From contig NC_081183.1 of assembly GCF_029867415.1 (NCBI RefSeq), positions 63,996,336 to 64,060,335 on the forward strand: a DNA stretch of 64,000 nt, written 5' to 3'. Within the stretch, counting starts at the first letter, position 1, and each line of letters opens with the position of its first letter. The notes under the pieces are model-generated. The model was given only the letters and a program-made list of their open reading frames with translations. It did no database searches and was not told where the DNA came from. The DNA comes from Vicia villosa (Eukaryota; Streptophyta; Magnoliopsida; Fabales; Fabaceae). A program made the position numbers and the translations under genes. Shown here piece by piece: positions 23,358 to 36,055 of this stretch.

Positions 23358-24040
23358 CGGAGTTGTTCCACTCTTCCCAAAAAGGTTTCCTTATCAGGAT
23401 TTCTTATCCCCAACAAGGTGAGTCGAGGGGATCTCCTCATGTCAAAAATCCTCAAAGCAATGGCACATGGTGAGAAGTCAGAAGTCATTCTTCAAGTCAA
23501 CGAAGAAGTATATCTTGCAAGTTAATGCCAAAATATCAAGATCTATCCCCACAGAGTTCTTAACGCTAAGGGGATTCTCCTTGGCGTTTACCCCTCCCGA
23601 GGTTAAAGACGAAGCTCAATCGACAATTCAGTGGAATATTCTCCAAAGGGCCCTCGTTATCTCTGCATATAGTAATCATTGCATTCACATTGCATCTACA
23701 AAAACGCGTAGCATTTCCATGAATATGGAGCATTACGCCATGGAAAAATTCAAACATGCATCAACGCATAAGCCAAGTTTGTATGTGCTTCAAAGGCACA
23801 AGGTAATATATCCCCAAAAGAAATCTCACTCAAGTGTGGATTGGATAAAAAGTCTTTCTTCGTAAACATCATTGTCTCTATGGTTATTTCCAGTTTGCTG
23901 AGCTCAATTGTTTGGATAACCCATACTTTGTGTGTGGCAATTCGAATGATTATCACTCTTGTAGAATTACACCCCGCCTTTTGGCGTAATGGAACCATGT
24001 AGTTCTTATGTTCCGTAAGTAACAATACCTCTTTCAAAGT

Positions 24041-25240
24041 CCAGTGCTTACTGGCATCATCTAATAGAGTCTGGTCGTCACCAGTCATCTCTTTGTATTC
24101 ACTTTTTGTGAGTCCCCTTACTGCCTTTTGCATAAGGGATATCTCTTGTTTCTTGCAAGTTTGCCTTGGTTATTTTCCCGTATGTTGCGCGCAGATTAAA
24201 GTGCGAATGAGGGTGGGCATTCAACCCATCTCATTTTTTTATCATTTGAAATCCATACTATGTGTGTGGCAATTCGAATGATTGCCACCCTTGAAGGGTT
24301 ACACCCCGCCTTTGCCCTGAGGGATCCATGTAATTCTTATGCTTCGCAAGCATCAATATCTTCTTGAAAGCCCAGTGTTTACTGGCATCCCCTGATTGAT
24401 TCTAGTAGTCACTAGCCTTTCTTTCAGTCAAGCCCAATGATTATTGGCATCTCTTTCCTTAAAGTCCCATGGTTATGGGCATCCTTCAAATTCTGGTTGT
24501 TACCAACAAAAGTCCTGTTGTTACAGGCATCCTTTAAAGTCTGGTTGTTACCAGCAAAAGTCCTGTTGTTACAGGCATCCTTTAAAGTCTGGTTGTTACC
24601 AGCAAAAGTCCTGTTGTTACAGGTGTCCTTTGGTCAGTTCTAGTTGTCACTAGTCTGTTCCTTTAAAGTCCTATTGTTATAGGCGTCCTTTGGTCAGTTC
24701 TAGTTGTTACTAGTCTGTTCCTTTAAAGTCCTGTTGTTACAGGCATCCTTTGGTTAGGTCTGATTGTTATCAGTCCTTTCTTTCAAAGTCCGGTTGTTAC
24801 CAGCAAAGTCCTATGGTTATAGGCACCCTTTGGTTGAGTCTAGTGGTTATTAGCCTTTTCCTTAAAAGTCCTGTGGTTACAGGCATCCTTCAAAGTCTGG
24901 TTGTTACCAGCAAAGTCCTGTTGTTATAGGCACCTTTGGTCATCTCTAGTTGTTACTAGTCTGTTCCTTTAAAGTCCTGTTGTTACAGGCATCCTTCAAA
25001 GTCTGGTTGTTACCAGCAAAGTCCTGTTGTTACAGGCACCTTTGGTCAGTTCTAGTTGTTACTAGTATGTTCCTTAAAGTCCTGTGGTTACAGGCATCCT
25101 TCGGTCATGTCTGATTGTTATTAGTCCTTCCTTTCAAAGTCCGGTTGTTATCGGCAAAGGTCCAGTTGACTGGCGTTTCTTGTTTGTGTCAAGCATTTAA
25201 TTGTATCCCCTGGTTGGAGTCAGTAGTAACTGGTGTCCTT
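24041..25240 (+). repeat. Array of ~33 short hairpins with variable stems (D 3' UTR)
   Basis: Most units are a 14-nt inverted repeat, 5 bp stem and 4 nt loop, usually preceded by AAAGT or GGTC and followed by CATCCTT or CAAAGT. Stem types include CCTGT/ACAGG, CTGGT/ACCAG, CTAGT/ACTAG, CTGAT/ATCAG, CCTAT/ATAGG, CCCAT/ATGGG, CCAAT/ATTGG and CCAGT/ACTGG. Loops are mostly TGTT or GGTT, with GATT, GTTT, GCTT, TGTC, AGTC and CGTC. Examples: 24041-24054, 24434-24447, 24466-24479, 24514-24527, 24541-24554, 24670-24683, 24700-24713, 24760-24773, 24810-24823. A few have one mismatch or G-T pair (24493, 24790, 24840, 24917, 25111, 25141). Confidence 0.9.
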
Positions 25241-25380
25241 TCTCAAAATCACAATTACAAATATCACTTCAGAGTTGTTACTCCGGAGCGCAAATTTTTG
25301 GGTTCTTTGGTATTCAATCCACTAACACCTCAAATGTCCAGAACTTGTGTCGTTCGTACATTCAGGTCCAAGAAGATTGA

Positions 25381-25391
25381 ATAGGGGCAGC
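25381..25391 (+). other. Polypurine tract of element D
   Basis: ATAGGGGCAGC lies immediately before the 3' LTR start (TGTTGCACC at 25392). Equivalent sites are ACACGGGCAGC before the B LTR and AATAGGGGCAGC, on the minus strand, before the C LTR. They prime plus-strand DNA synthesis. Confidence 0.75.
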
Positions 25392-27719
25392 TGTTGCACC
25401 CCAAAATTTGCCCATCTATTTATTCCTAAATGGTTTTCTCATCACATTCATATACATGTTGCATTTAGGTCATATTTCAAATACATGCATTCATATCGTT
25501 GTTATTGCTCAAAATTGACAAGAAAAAGGGGTTTCTAATGAAGGAGGTTCTTGATCAAAAGAAGAACATCTGGGGTCCATCTGATTGCTATATCTTCATC
25601 TGGTCCTCCCCAAAGTCAGGGTTTCCCAATTGTCAAGTTCAAAGCTTTGATAGAAAGATACAAGTTACAAGTTCACTTGGTCTCCCAAACTAGGGTTTTG
25701 ACCAAAGTCAATGCAGTTGACTTTTTGGTCAACAATTTAATCAGAAGATGATACATGGTATGAGGTGGCATGGAATTTATGTTGAGACACTCAATTGGTT
25801 TCATTGATTGATGCTCAATTGAAGTGGGATCGGAGGTTGATTAATTAGGAAATGTATTTGGGTCAAAAGTTAAAAGGTTGACTTTTTGGAGATTTGGTCA
25901 AAACCGGAGTCAACATTCATGTGTGGGATTTTTGGTGGGAAAAGTGATCAAGAAAGTCAATGAAAATAAAAATAATAAAAAATTACTAAGAATGGAAGGT
26001 GGTTGGTTTTGGAAGTTTCCATAAGTGGAAATTTTGTATCATAGAGATTTTTGAGGTTTCTTAAGAATGGTTACATGGCTGACTTCAAGCCCAGATTGCA
26101 CATGGTTCAAGGCATTTTCTCGAGGTGAGTTCAAAAGAAGAGTTGATCAGTTCATGGCAAGTTACAATTTTGTAATTGGGAGTTTCTCCATTTGGATTCT
26201 CAGTCAAAAGTTATAAGGGTTGGAAGTTGGTGATTTAATGCTGGAAGACTTCTAACACTTAGAAATTTTTCGAATATCTTTCATATTGTGCAAGGGTCTG
26301 ACTTCGAGGATGTTTTCCATAATGTTCCAGCCGTCAATTCGAGTTTGCTCCAACTACAAGTCTGCTCCTCTCGTGGCAAGCTATAGCTTTCTAGAAGGAA
26401 GTTTTGTCAAAAGATGCTCGGATGCGAAGATATACAGCCTGGAAGTTGGCGTTCCAACAGGTTAGTTGAGCATAGCAGTTGACATAATTCTTCGAGAAGC
26501 CGCGTGAATGATCAAGGGTGGGACCTTGAGGACAATTTTCATGTCAATCCAAGTTCCGATTCAAGACGAGTTCAATTACAAAATTTTTATCCTCATTGCC
26601 GTTTGTAACTTTGCTCAAGGAATCGAGTCCAGATAAAGTTCGAATCAAGAGATATGGACAAGAGAAGTCGGTGCCTCGCTAAGTATGACGGCTTTTGAAT
26701 GCAGAATCTTGCTGGGAATTTCTTGAACATTTCAAACGCCGAACATCAAAGCCGAATTACATAAGGATTCAAGCTCCGACTCGAAAGAGGACTAACACGA
26801 AAGTTGTTCTACTATGTCTCACGTTTCTACTGAATACGATAACTCGACGTTTGAATATACAGGTGATGAGATCTAATCGTTGGAATTGGAACATTCGACG
26901 CTGCAGAAACTCTAATGTTTAGCAAAAGTTTGTGTGCATACCATTCAGTCACGAAGAGCAAAGTTCAAGAGCACTTTCGAACATGTCGCAAGCAACCTCT
27001 CCGTGAATTTTCAACATGGAATCGATTCTATCCTGTATGGCCTTTGACATGAGTCCAAGAAGGGAGTGTTTGAGTGTGTGGATGATGGGCTAGAGAGTCT
27101 CGAAGTTTGCTACTCGAAGAAGCTAGCGGCGCAAGTCTGGCCTGACGGTGCGGCAGCGTTGAGTCAACCTCTTTGAGACTAGTTTTCACGCATATGTAGT
27201 CACTGTGCTAGAAATCTTTCAACATCACTGTTTCTCTACAACACGTCCTCTTCACATTGATCGTAAGCTCGAGCCGATTGAGGGGTCGTCGAAGAAGTGG
27301 CATGCATGCTAAGCGGGCGTCTTAAACGCTGAAGTCGTATTTAAATTCGCTGAGTTGGAAAAAAACAAACTGTTGCTCGAAGAGATTGAAGGCTGCAAGC
27401 AATGTCTTGATTAGTGCTCAAAAAAGAAATTGATTCACGCAAGCTTTCTTTACATTTTTAGTCTTAAGATTCTTACATGACAAGGCTTAAATATGGAGTT
27501 ATTTAGTTGAGAAGAGGAGCGCATGGCCATAAGTTCACTTCTGAGATTCAGCCAGTAATGCATGTGTTTGTGCATAACACTGATGGAATAGGCCGCAGTG
27601 CATGCATTATGCTACGTCCTCGATTCATTACCCCATGGACCCATGCAAATTGCTGCATGAATAAAGAGAGAAGCTACAATACACTGATCCACACCATAGC
27701 TAATCATGTACACTCACCA

Positions 27720-27729
27720 TATATATACA
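27720..27729 (+). promoter_or_regulatory. Putative TATA box, D 3' LTR
   Basis: Counterpart of the site in the 5' LTR, with the same CT-rich downstream stretch. Here it could drive read-out into element B. Confidence 0.4.
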
Positions 27730-30338
27730 AAACTATTCACAAATTCAGGGGTCAATAATTTATTTTCTCAGTTTCACAAAATATCACCCTCACAATCATC
27801 TTCTCTCATCTCTCTCTCTCTCACTCTCGCCATCATAACCACCACAACAACCACCACGAATCTCCATCTCAAACATCATACTCCATCAACCTTGCGCTCT
27901 CATCATCACCGTTCAGTCATTGTGACCACTGCCATCTCCATCAAGCTCCCATGGTCATCGTTCACACCAAGATCTACAGAGTCTCGTAGCCGCACCGTCA
28001 CTCTAATCATTCTCTCTCCATGAGCAACAACGACGCAACGGCTTCTATCACCATACTGTAACAACTTCATCACCTATATTGATCAACTCTCATCATCATC
28101 CTCTCAAAACTCAGTTCCAAGATCCAAGATCTTCATCAAACCTAAGTGCTTCATAATCATCATCATCTCCTTCAAGGAACAAAGAAAGCAATCTCCTCAA
28201 ATCTTGATCAATATCTCTCCAAGTAAGTGACTCTCTCCATTGCTTTAGAAGCATATAGGCCTGGAACCCGTCATCAGGGATTGGGTTAGGATTTAGACCA
28301 CCATGTTTGCATCGAAGTTGTTGCATATTCATTGAGCATGTATTCTGTTTGCGTGATATATACCTCTTATGAATGTGTGGATCGCATATTTGAGTTCCTT
28401 GTAGCATAAGGATTGCTTTGGTAATAATATTGTGCATTTTAGGGAGAATCTTGAATGTTAGGGTTTTTAGAAAGTGGTTCGGTTCGAATGATAGGGTAGG
28501 AATTAGAAGGAACTAATTGCAGATCCGTAATCAGTGCGAAAAAACGAGTGGAAAGGTGTTTGCTCTTTTCATTTCTGGTAATTTTCGTCCACCTCCGTCG
28601 TCGGCCTGATCGGAGAAGATGACCGGAGCAGAGCTCCGGCATCTGTGTGTTCACGTTTTTAGTTTTCCTCCCTCCCTTACGTGGCGCGATATCAGTGGGT
28701 ATGTTCCCATGCTTTTTGGCATTTTTTGTCTTTTCTCAATCATTGGCATGTGTGTTGTTGAGTTCTAATTGGTTAAGAGTTATCTTTTGTCTTTTAGTAA
28801 CTTAAAGAATTGACTGTCCAATTGATATGGGTGTGTGTTAAGTGTCACGAATAAAGAATCATACTGTAAAAAAACATAGTAACAATACTGAGTAAAAATT
28901 GAAATGAACTAATGGAATAAATTAGTGCATGCTGACCAAAATGAAACATGGGCCGTGAGACTTTCTGAACACATGGGCCTAGCTGTTTTCGTTTTTACAC
29001 CACCTAGTTTTGGGCCCAGCGCGCCAGTAGTAGTTTTCAGTTCATGTTCTTTTTGCTAATGCACCCCCAGTTCAGGCAGATTTAGATTTTATTTTCAACT
29101 TTGTTTCTCTCACAATTTTGGCTTGATAAATCATTTTCTATTGCAATAAAAAATGCGAAAAAATATGTTTTAAATAGAAAAATGTGTGTAGATAATTTTA
29201 ATATTTTCTTTAGAATTTTAGGACTTATCTTGGTATTTTTAATGGTCTATTCTCTAGAGTGTAGTCGATTTTGTTTCGGTTTAGGTACCTTGTGAGTTTA
29301 GACTTGATTGAATAACTTGCAAACTAATTTTTTCCACTTCTTTTTGTGTACATTCAGTAGAGATATGTAGAATGTCATGTATCAAAGAGGAAGTCTTGAT
29401 TCTAAATTTTGGTATGATTTTTGGGCTAGTTCCTTTAGCGTTCGATTATTGTGCGTTTGTGTACGTTTGTTGTTTGTTTTTGCCCGTAAATGATGAGGCA
29501 ATTGTACAATGCTTTTAATACTTTTTGAGGACATCCCTAGGATTGTTTAAGAGGTTTTAGGACCTGAGTTGTGAATTTTAAGTCATACTTTCATGCTTTG
29601 CTCTAATTTCCTTTCTTACATGTAAATAATTTGTTTTTGGCTAACGATTGTATCAAAACTTGTCCGAATGACCTATAATTTTGTATGAGACTTCTTGACT
29701 TGATTTCATAATTGTTAGACACCTATTAGAGGTCATTAGCTACTGACTTCTACCATGAAAATACATCTTTCTAACTTCACTCCTAATTTGAATTCTATTA
29801 ACTAGTTTTGACCTAGTTTTGTATAGTTTTGTTAGAACTTTGTTTGTTTCAAGTTAATTGACTAACATAGATTGGTATAAGGTCTTGGACCTATAAAAGA
29901 ACTAATATGCTACTGACCTCAAGTTTAGTTCATGTTTTCATTCACTTTTTGGTTTGATTAATTGATGTTTGTTCACTAATTGTTAAGTAACGATTCAAGC
30001 GATACTTTGGTAACTTCTTGCGAATATTTTCGTGTGATGTCATGATGCTTTTGTGTTTGATTTAGGACACTTGTTTCCTTGGTTTGCTACTGCCCTAGGT
30101 CTCTCTTCTCATCTTGTTGGAGTTGTAACTCTATTCTTTTGCCATGTTCCCTTAGACTCTTCCTTCTTTATTAAGAGGAATTGAGATAGGTTAGGATAGT
30201 TATCCTTGACCTTAGGGCCATTAGACTTAGATTAGAATAACTTAGATTAGAGAATAGGTTAGTTCCCTTTTGTTCATTCTTTTTCTTTTCAACTTTAAAA
30301 CATTAATAAATAAAGAGGCGAATCACATTAAGAAAGTG

Positions 30339-30603
30339 ATAGAGAAATGAGTGGGATTCATTCCCTAATCTGTTTCTCAATCACTTAGTGGCATAGAAAT
30401 GAGTGGGATTCATTCCCTAATCTGTTTCTCGGTCACTACTTAATGGGAGAGAAATGAGTGGGATTCATTCCCTAATCTGTTTCTCAAACATTAGTTAATG
30501 GGATAGAAATGAGTGGGATTCATTCCCTAATCTGTTTCTTGAACATTATATAATGGGATAGAAGTGAGTGGGATTCATTCCCTAATCTGCTTCTCGATCA
30601 TTA
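30339..30603 (+). repeat. Five-copy ~52 bp minisatellite in D 3' LTR
   Basis: Counterpart of the 5' LTR array with the same five copies, including the paired AGAAG/CTTCT variant in the last one. Copy number has not changed since insertion. Confidence 0.9.
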
Positions 30604-31273
30604 TACATTTTATGTGATTCTAATCGCAAAGTAAATTCCCTTAAAAAATACCCAACCAAAAACACTTAAACTACCTAATAAAGGCTCGAATTAAAACAAA
30701 GTGACGAAGTGGTGCGAAACCGTGTATTGGATTTTGTTCATCATGTAGTTACATAAAAAACACAAACCCAAGTTCACTCTTTTGCCTTGTTAGGCGCTTA
30801 AGAACAGGTTAAGTACTTTCCAAAAGTAGGCGTATAAGTCTCCAAAGGTCGAGCATCGTGGATTGTGACCTTAACCTCTGTTCAACTAAAAAACATAAAA
30901 CAAATGGAAACTATGGAGCCGAGCTACGGTCGCTCTGATTCCTTAATGGGATACGTAGGCATTGGGTCGCGGGGCCTAAGCGAGCACACTTGTAAATAAT
31001 TCCTTCTTTTCCCCGTATTTCTTTTGCATTCATTCGCATTTAGGTTTAGACATAGATACACCCTTTAGATAGAAACAAACATAGGTGGATACCATCGAGT
31101 ACGATGGGCGTGAGGGGTGCTAGCACCTTCCCCTTGCGTAACCGACTCCCGTGCCCTGTTCTCTGGTCGAAAGACCTTGTCCTTGTTTTGAGTTAGGTTT
31201 TCTTATATTCCTTTCCTGCGATGGGATGAATATATTAGTGGCGACTCTGATTCCATTTTTCGCGGTAGCGACA

Positions 31274-31865
31274 ACTACGAACGGTACTGACACGGTCAAC
31301 TCTCAAAGATCTAATTCTATCATCACGAACGGTGTAGACACGATCATCCTTCCAAGGTCTAATTCAGTTACTACGAACGGTGCTGACACGATCAATATTC
31401 GAAGATCTAATTCTATCATCATGAATGGTGTAGACACGATCATCTTCCAAGATCTAATTCAGTTACTACGAACGGTACTGACACGATCAATATTCAAAGA
31501 TCTAATTCTATCATCACGAACGGTTTAAACACGATCATCTTCCAAGATCTAATTCAGTTACTACGAATGGTACTGACACAGTCAACTCTCAAATATCTAT
31601 TTCTATCATCACGAACGGTGTAGACACGATCATCTTTACAAAGTCTAATTCAGTTATCACGAACAGTGTAGACATGATCATCCTTCAAAGATCTAATTCA
31701 GTTACTACGAACGGTGCTAACACGATCAATATTCCAAGATCTAATTCTATTACTACGAACGGTGTAGACACTATCATCTTTCCAAGATCTAATTCAGTTA
31801 CTACGAACGGTGCTGACACGATCAATCTCCAACAAATACTCCTCAATACAAAGGATCCAGTCTAA
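31274..31865 (+). repeat. ~47 bp tandem array, 3' UTR of element B
   Basis: About a dozen units with ACGAACGGTGTAGACACGAT, CATCTTCCAAGATCTAATTC and AGTTACT. The two sub-types (GTGTAGACACG and GTGCTGACACG) tend to alternate. Element D is inserted within this array. Frames reading NGVDTII..RSNSVTT are by-products of the period, not a protein. Confidence 0.85.
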
Positions 31866-31904
31866 CGTAAGACTCATCCTAGGATACGACCTGACGTACG
31901 GTGT

Positions 31905-32582
31905 ATTCTGACAACTATTAACACAGAGGACTTGGTCTAACGCATGACCCATCCTTCATCCTAACGCACGACTTTCCAGACATTTATCAAATGCAAATTG
32001 GATCCGGTCTAATGCACGACCCATCCTTCAGCCTAACGCACGACTTTCCAACATTTATCAAATGCAAATTGGACCCGGTCTAACGCACGACCCATCTTTC
32101 AGCCTAACACACGACTTTCCAAACATTTATCAAATGCAAATTGGATCCGGTCTAACATACGACCCATCCTTCAGCCTAACGCACTGTTTTCAAGACATTT
32201 GAATAATGCAAACTGGATCCAATCTAGCGTACGACTCATCCTAAAAAGTATAGCCTAACGTACGACTTACTTTGACACTCATCAATACGGTGGATTCAGT
32301 CTAATGTACGACTCATCCTAAGTATATCCTTCAGATACAGCCTAACGTACGACGTATTCTGACTCTCAATTCTATCAAGCTGGATTGCATCTTTAAGCCC
32401 ATCTCAACCAAGTCTCTCAACATCTGGATGGCATCTCTAAGCCCATCTCCGGAGAAAGTCCCTATCCCAGCAAGGGCAAATTCCTAGGTATTCTAGTGTT
32501 CAATCCTCTTCTACCTTCAAATTCCGACAGGCACACATGCCAATCTACATCCTCAGGTATAAGAAGATTGAACACGGGCAGC
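31905..32582 (+). repeat. ~71 bp CTAACGCACGAC array and end of B 3' UTR
   Basis: Units alternate GGTCTAACGCACGACCCATC, CAGCCTAACGCACGACTTTC and CATTTATCAAATGCAAATTG. About four good copies run to 32215, then the array degrades, with CTAACGTACGAC variants, to about 32370. The last 200 bp are unique and end in the polypurine tract ACACGGGCAGC (32572-32582). Confidence 0.75.
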
Positions 32583-35500
32583 TGTCATACCCCAAAATTT
32601 GCCCATCACATTTTCATACTCAAGCTCATTTGAATATCAAAAGCTCATAGCTTGAACATAGAAGACTAAATTGAGATGAGACCAAAAGGAACCTTTAGAG
32701 GACACATTGAGCTTTCCAAAAAGTCTTATAACACCTTCATGGGACCAAAATTGAAGAAGTTATGAACGGTGCAAGGTAGATGCTTTTTAGGAGATGCACA
32801 AAGGATACATTGAGCAATTTTGAGTTTCTACACAAGTGGGCCTAAGTTTGAATTTCTAAACATGATCATGGGTGCACTAAAAGCCCATAATCCCATTCTT
32901 CGATTTTTATTATATTATTATTTTTATATTGAGTTTTTGTTCATGAAAATTCAATTTAAAAATAAATAATTGATGGAAATAATCAAATATTTAATTGGGA
33001 TTATATTTCTCTCAAATATTGAGAAATTTATTCAAAATCAATCAAGTGGAAACCGTAGGAATGAAATTGAGTCAAAAATAGAAGCCTTCACATAAGATTT
33101 TCTATCAAATATATTTCCACCAAATCAAATATTTTGATTGATTCTCTTCAAAGTTTTTTTTTACCCTAAAACCTTGCTCTATATATATATATATCACGCT
33201 CAGAATGCAAAAGGGGGACTTTGAGGCTGCAAGGGAATCCTATTCAAGCTTTAAAAAACGTGGAAGGAAGTTACATCGCAAACGAAATTTCTGGCTACCT
33301 CGTGAAAGGAATCCAACCAATTTTCTAATACTTTTTGTTTGTTTTTGCAGAAAGAAAAGACAGGAGAATTAGAAAAGTGTGGAATGGAGATCGAAGCACC
33401 GCCATCGTGAACCACAGCAACACAGCTTCCACACCCATTGAAGCCACGAAATCTGCAACCACCTCCTCCGCCAGGATCGTGCTCACAATAACAGCTCAAA
33501 CACAACAGCCATAGGAAGATTTAAATTTGAAGATACAATAAAGCTAACATAAACTTCATTCAAACTTCAAATTCATTGAATTAATAACACAACATTTGTT
33601 TTGTTTTGTTTTTTGCAGCCACTCGCAAATCGCAGATAAGCATCAACAACAACAACTTCAGTACTAGCGTAGCTTTAACTCATAAGCCTCAGAACGAGAC
33701 GCAACAACCGAAGCCGATTCAAAACACTAACCACCCAATTCTTATGATTTTTGCAACAAACAACATTATTAATTCAGTTTCTGAAAAGTTGATTTTTTGT
33801 ACAGGGAAAGAAGAAGAAGCACAAAGACGTCACCGCCGCGGACATCATCAATCAAAAGCGGAACCAAGACTGAATTGCTGCTCATACCAAAAGCTTCACG
33901 CTACCGCCGAATCCACCTGTGACACTCACAAACTCACGCTGATGCTCCCAAGCCAACCCTGTCGGAATCACCACCTGTGAGGTACAACGGAGTAATACGC
34001 TTCATGACCTCCGCACCACTGTGGATCCTTCTCCGCTGCCTCCGAAAATCGCCGATGGTGAAGCCATCATCATCTTCGGCACACCGCCGTCGATGTTTAG
34101 GACAGATGCTCTCTCCGTACAAATCGCTCCGACCACTGCGAGCTCTCCATGGCTTCCGATTGTACTGCCCGTTTTCATTTTTTTGCAGGTTGCTTTTTAT
34201 GATTTATAGTTTTTTTTTTAAAATTTATTTTCATTGATGCTTGAGAGATATTGAGGCCAGGTAGAAGTGAGAGAAAAGAGAAGATATTTTTCTTATTGGA
34301 AGGGGAAAATCGTGAGGATGCAGAAGAGTTTTGCCAAGTTTGTTTTGTACGGCTGTGAGAAAGATGGGAGTGAGAGTGGCGGATCCCACAATTTACTCCA
34401 GGGCTTCCTTTCAGTTTGCTTTGGGCTTGAGTGTTTCGGCCCAGCCTAGGTTTCCTTCTACGCACCACACATCTCTATTCCAGATCACACCCCCCAGGTT
34501 TTCATTCTTTTTTGTTGTTGTTGTTTTGTGTTTAGTTATTCTAATCCATACTAATTTAAAAATCAATCATAAAAACCATAAAAAATATTTTTTTCTTCAA
34601 ATTCTAACTTTTAGGCTAATTTAATTTAGGTTAGGATTAGTAAATTATTTTTCTTAATTAAATTTAGGTTAGTTAATTTAATAATTAGATTTATAATTTT
34701 GGGTTTTCTCCTAACCTGTAAGATTTAAGATTTATCACCATGAACACCATAAATTGTTTTTAAACATTGAATTTCTTTTGACGCGCATTCTTTTCTCATC
34801 CCATACTCCATTGATTGTCGAATGCTCTATTTAATTTTCCTTCTTATTTAAATTATTTGCCTTTATTTATTTGTTTAAATTATTTGGTTTTATTTATTTA
34901 TTTATGTAGGCTATTTGCCTTTCTGCCTTGCCTTACTAGTATTCTATGGTTAACTTGTTCCCCATGGTTTCCCCACAAAGTTTATATGCCTTATGCCAAT
35001 TGCCTTGCCTGGTTTAATTCTTGCTGTTATTATGTATCTGCCCTAAAGCCATGTAAAAAGTTTTCTACCTTTTTGTCTTTATTTTTCTGCCCACAGGTGT
35101 TTATTGTGATAGCGTAGGAACTTTTAATTCTGCCTTATATAACTGCGTGGTTAGTAATAATATGGAGTGACAAGCCTGCTAATAAATTTAGTTTGCCTAA
35201 ATTATAAGATAAATATAACTGTATTGAATCACCTGATTGTGACACACACACACACCTTTAGGGTAACTCCTATTACTGTTGCCTGTTGCCTCTAATTATA
35301 CTAAATATAGTCAAGTCCCTCGGATGTAGGGATACCTTAGCTTGATGCTTTCGATTCAAAATCACCATGTCCCTCCGATAAAAGATCATTGTCACTTCGA
35401 GATGCCAACGATAAATATGATCTCGTCCCTCGATTAAATGGTGATAGTCCCTTCCATTGCTAGGGTATCCTTACTGTTGCCTAAACATTAAATGACTATT

Positions 35501-36055
35501 ATATCCTTCCCTTAGACTACATGTCCTCTTTATGGTAGGGACAGTCTTGTGGCGAATGATTATCATCGATGACCCTTAAAAATCTAATAGAAAGACTTCC
35601 TGCCCTCTCATGGTATGGATAGACCCTTTCACCCTGAAAAGCTAAAAGAACGTTTTTTAAACTTAAGGGTAATTGCTTTTTAATTGCTTGCTCTTTTTTC
35701 AAATTTAAATTCAAATCTATCTATCCCACTCTTTTCAAATACTTTCAAAACAAGGCTACGCTTATTTACAAACTAAAGTCCTTAACGAATCTTTTTCTAT
35801 TCACACCCTACTTTTCAAACAATTCAAACCTTTTGAAAACAAAGTGAGCTAAGCAATTAAGAGCCCATGGATAACCATGGATACAAAGGGTGCTTTACAC
35901 CTTCCCTTTGTATAACTTACCCCTAAACTCAAAATCTTTTAAAAAGGTATTTTTCTGTTCTTTTAGTCTTTCTTTAAATTGGATAAAATAAAAGTCGATG
36001 GCGACTCTTGCTTACCGTACATTTCTTTAAAAGTGAGTTCTCCCACCGTATTATA
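32583..36055 (+). repeat. 3' LTR of Ogre B (~3.47 kb)
   Basis: Begins TGTCATACCCCAAAATTTGC directly after the polypurine tract. The end near 36055 is inferred from GATGGCGACTC..CCCACCGTATTATA, where a CA terminus appears mutated. A TATA-like run lies at 33180-33194. The middle has GC-rich transcript-like text (33350-34180) with several TTTTTGCAG acceptor-like sites, then AT-rich sequence. The short frames in it are unsupported. The 5' LTR of B is not in the window. Confidence 0.75.
33180..33194 (+). promoter_or_regulatory. TATA-like run in B LTR
   Basis: CTCTATATATATATATATCACG lies about 600 bp from the LTR start, a similar distance to the TATA box of A. It could be a core promoter or only a short AT repeat. 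Confidence 0.35.

Larger units (their letters stand above)
12919..31273 (+). mobile_element. Complete non-autonomous Ogre-family element D (18,355 bp)
   Basis: Two LTRs of exactly 5,882 bp (12919-18800, 25392-31273) flank a 6,591 bp interior and are bounded by a perfect 5 bp target duplication, ACTAC (12914-12918 and 31274-31278). The LTRs differ by roughly 1% by eye, so the insertion is recent. The interior has a tRNA-Arg-type primer site, a leader related to that of C, a short broken gag relic, no protease, RT or integrase, a 3' UTR made of several tandem arrays, and a purine-rich tract ending GGGGCAGC before the 3' LTR. It landed inside a tandem repeat of the older element B. Confidence 0.95.
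25392..31273 (+). repeat. 3' LTR of element D (5,882 bp)
   Basis: Same length and ends as the 5' LTR, with scattered substitutions (for example GCTCGAAATT versus GCTCAAAATT near the start, and GGTTCGTTGAG versus GGTTAGTTGAG). It is followed directly by ACTAC, the target duplication, and by the continuation of element B. Confidence 0.95.

Noticed and set aside
24437..24653. Frames with repeated LLPAKVLLLQASFKVW or SGCYQQKSCCYRHP
   Set aside because: By-products of the hairpin array in two frames.
24041..25240. CRISPR-like array
   Set aside because: Plant DNA, no constant repeat with unique spacers, no cas genes; the units are fold-back minisatellites.
31151..31865. Repeat protein reading NGVDTII/RSNSVTT
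   Set aside because: The period of the ~47 bp array, not a gene; the frame crosses the end of the D LTR.
33606..33980. 124-codon frame within the B LTR
   Set aside because: No recognised domain, low-complexity His/Gln/Asn composition, and located in LTR sequence.
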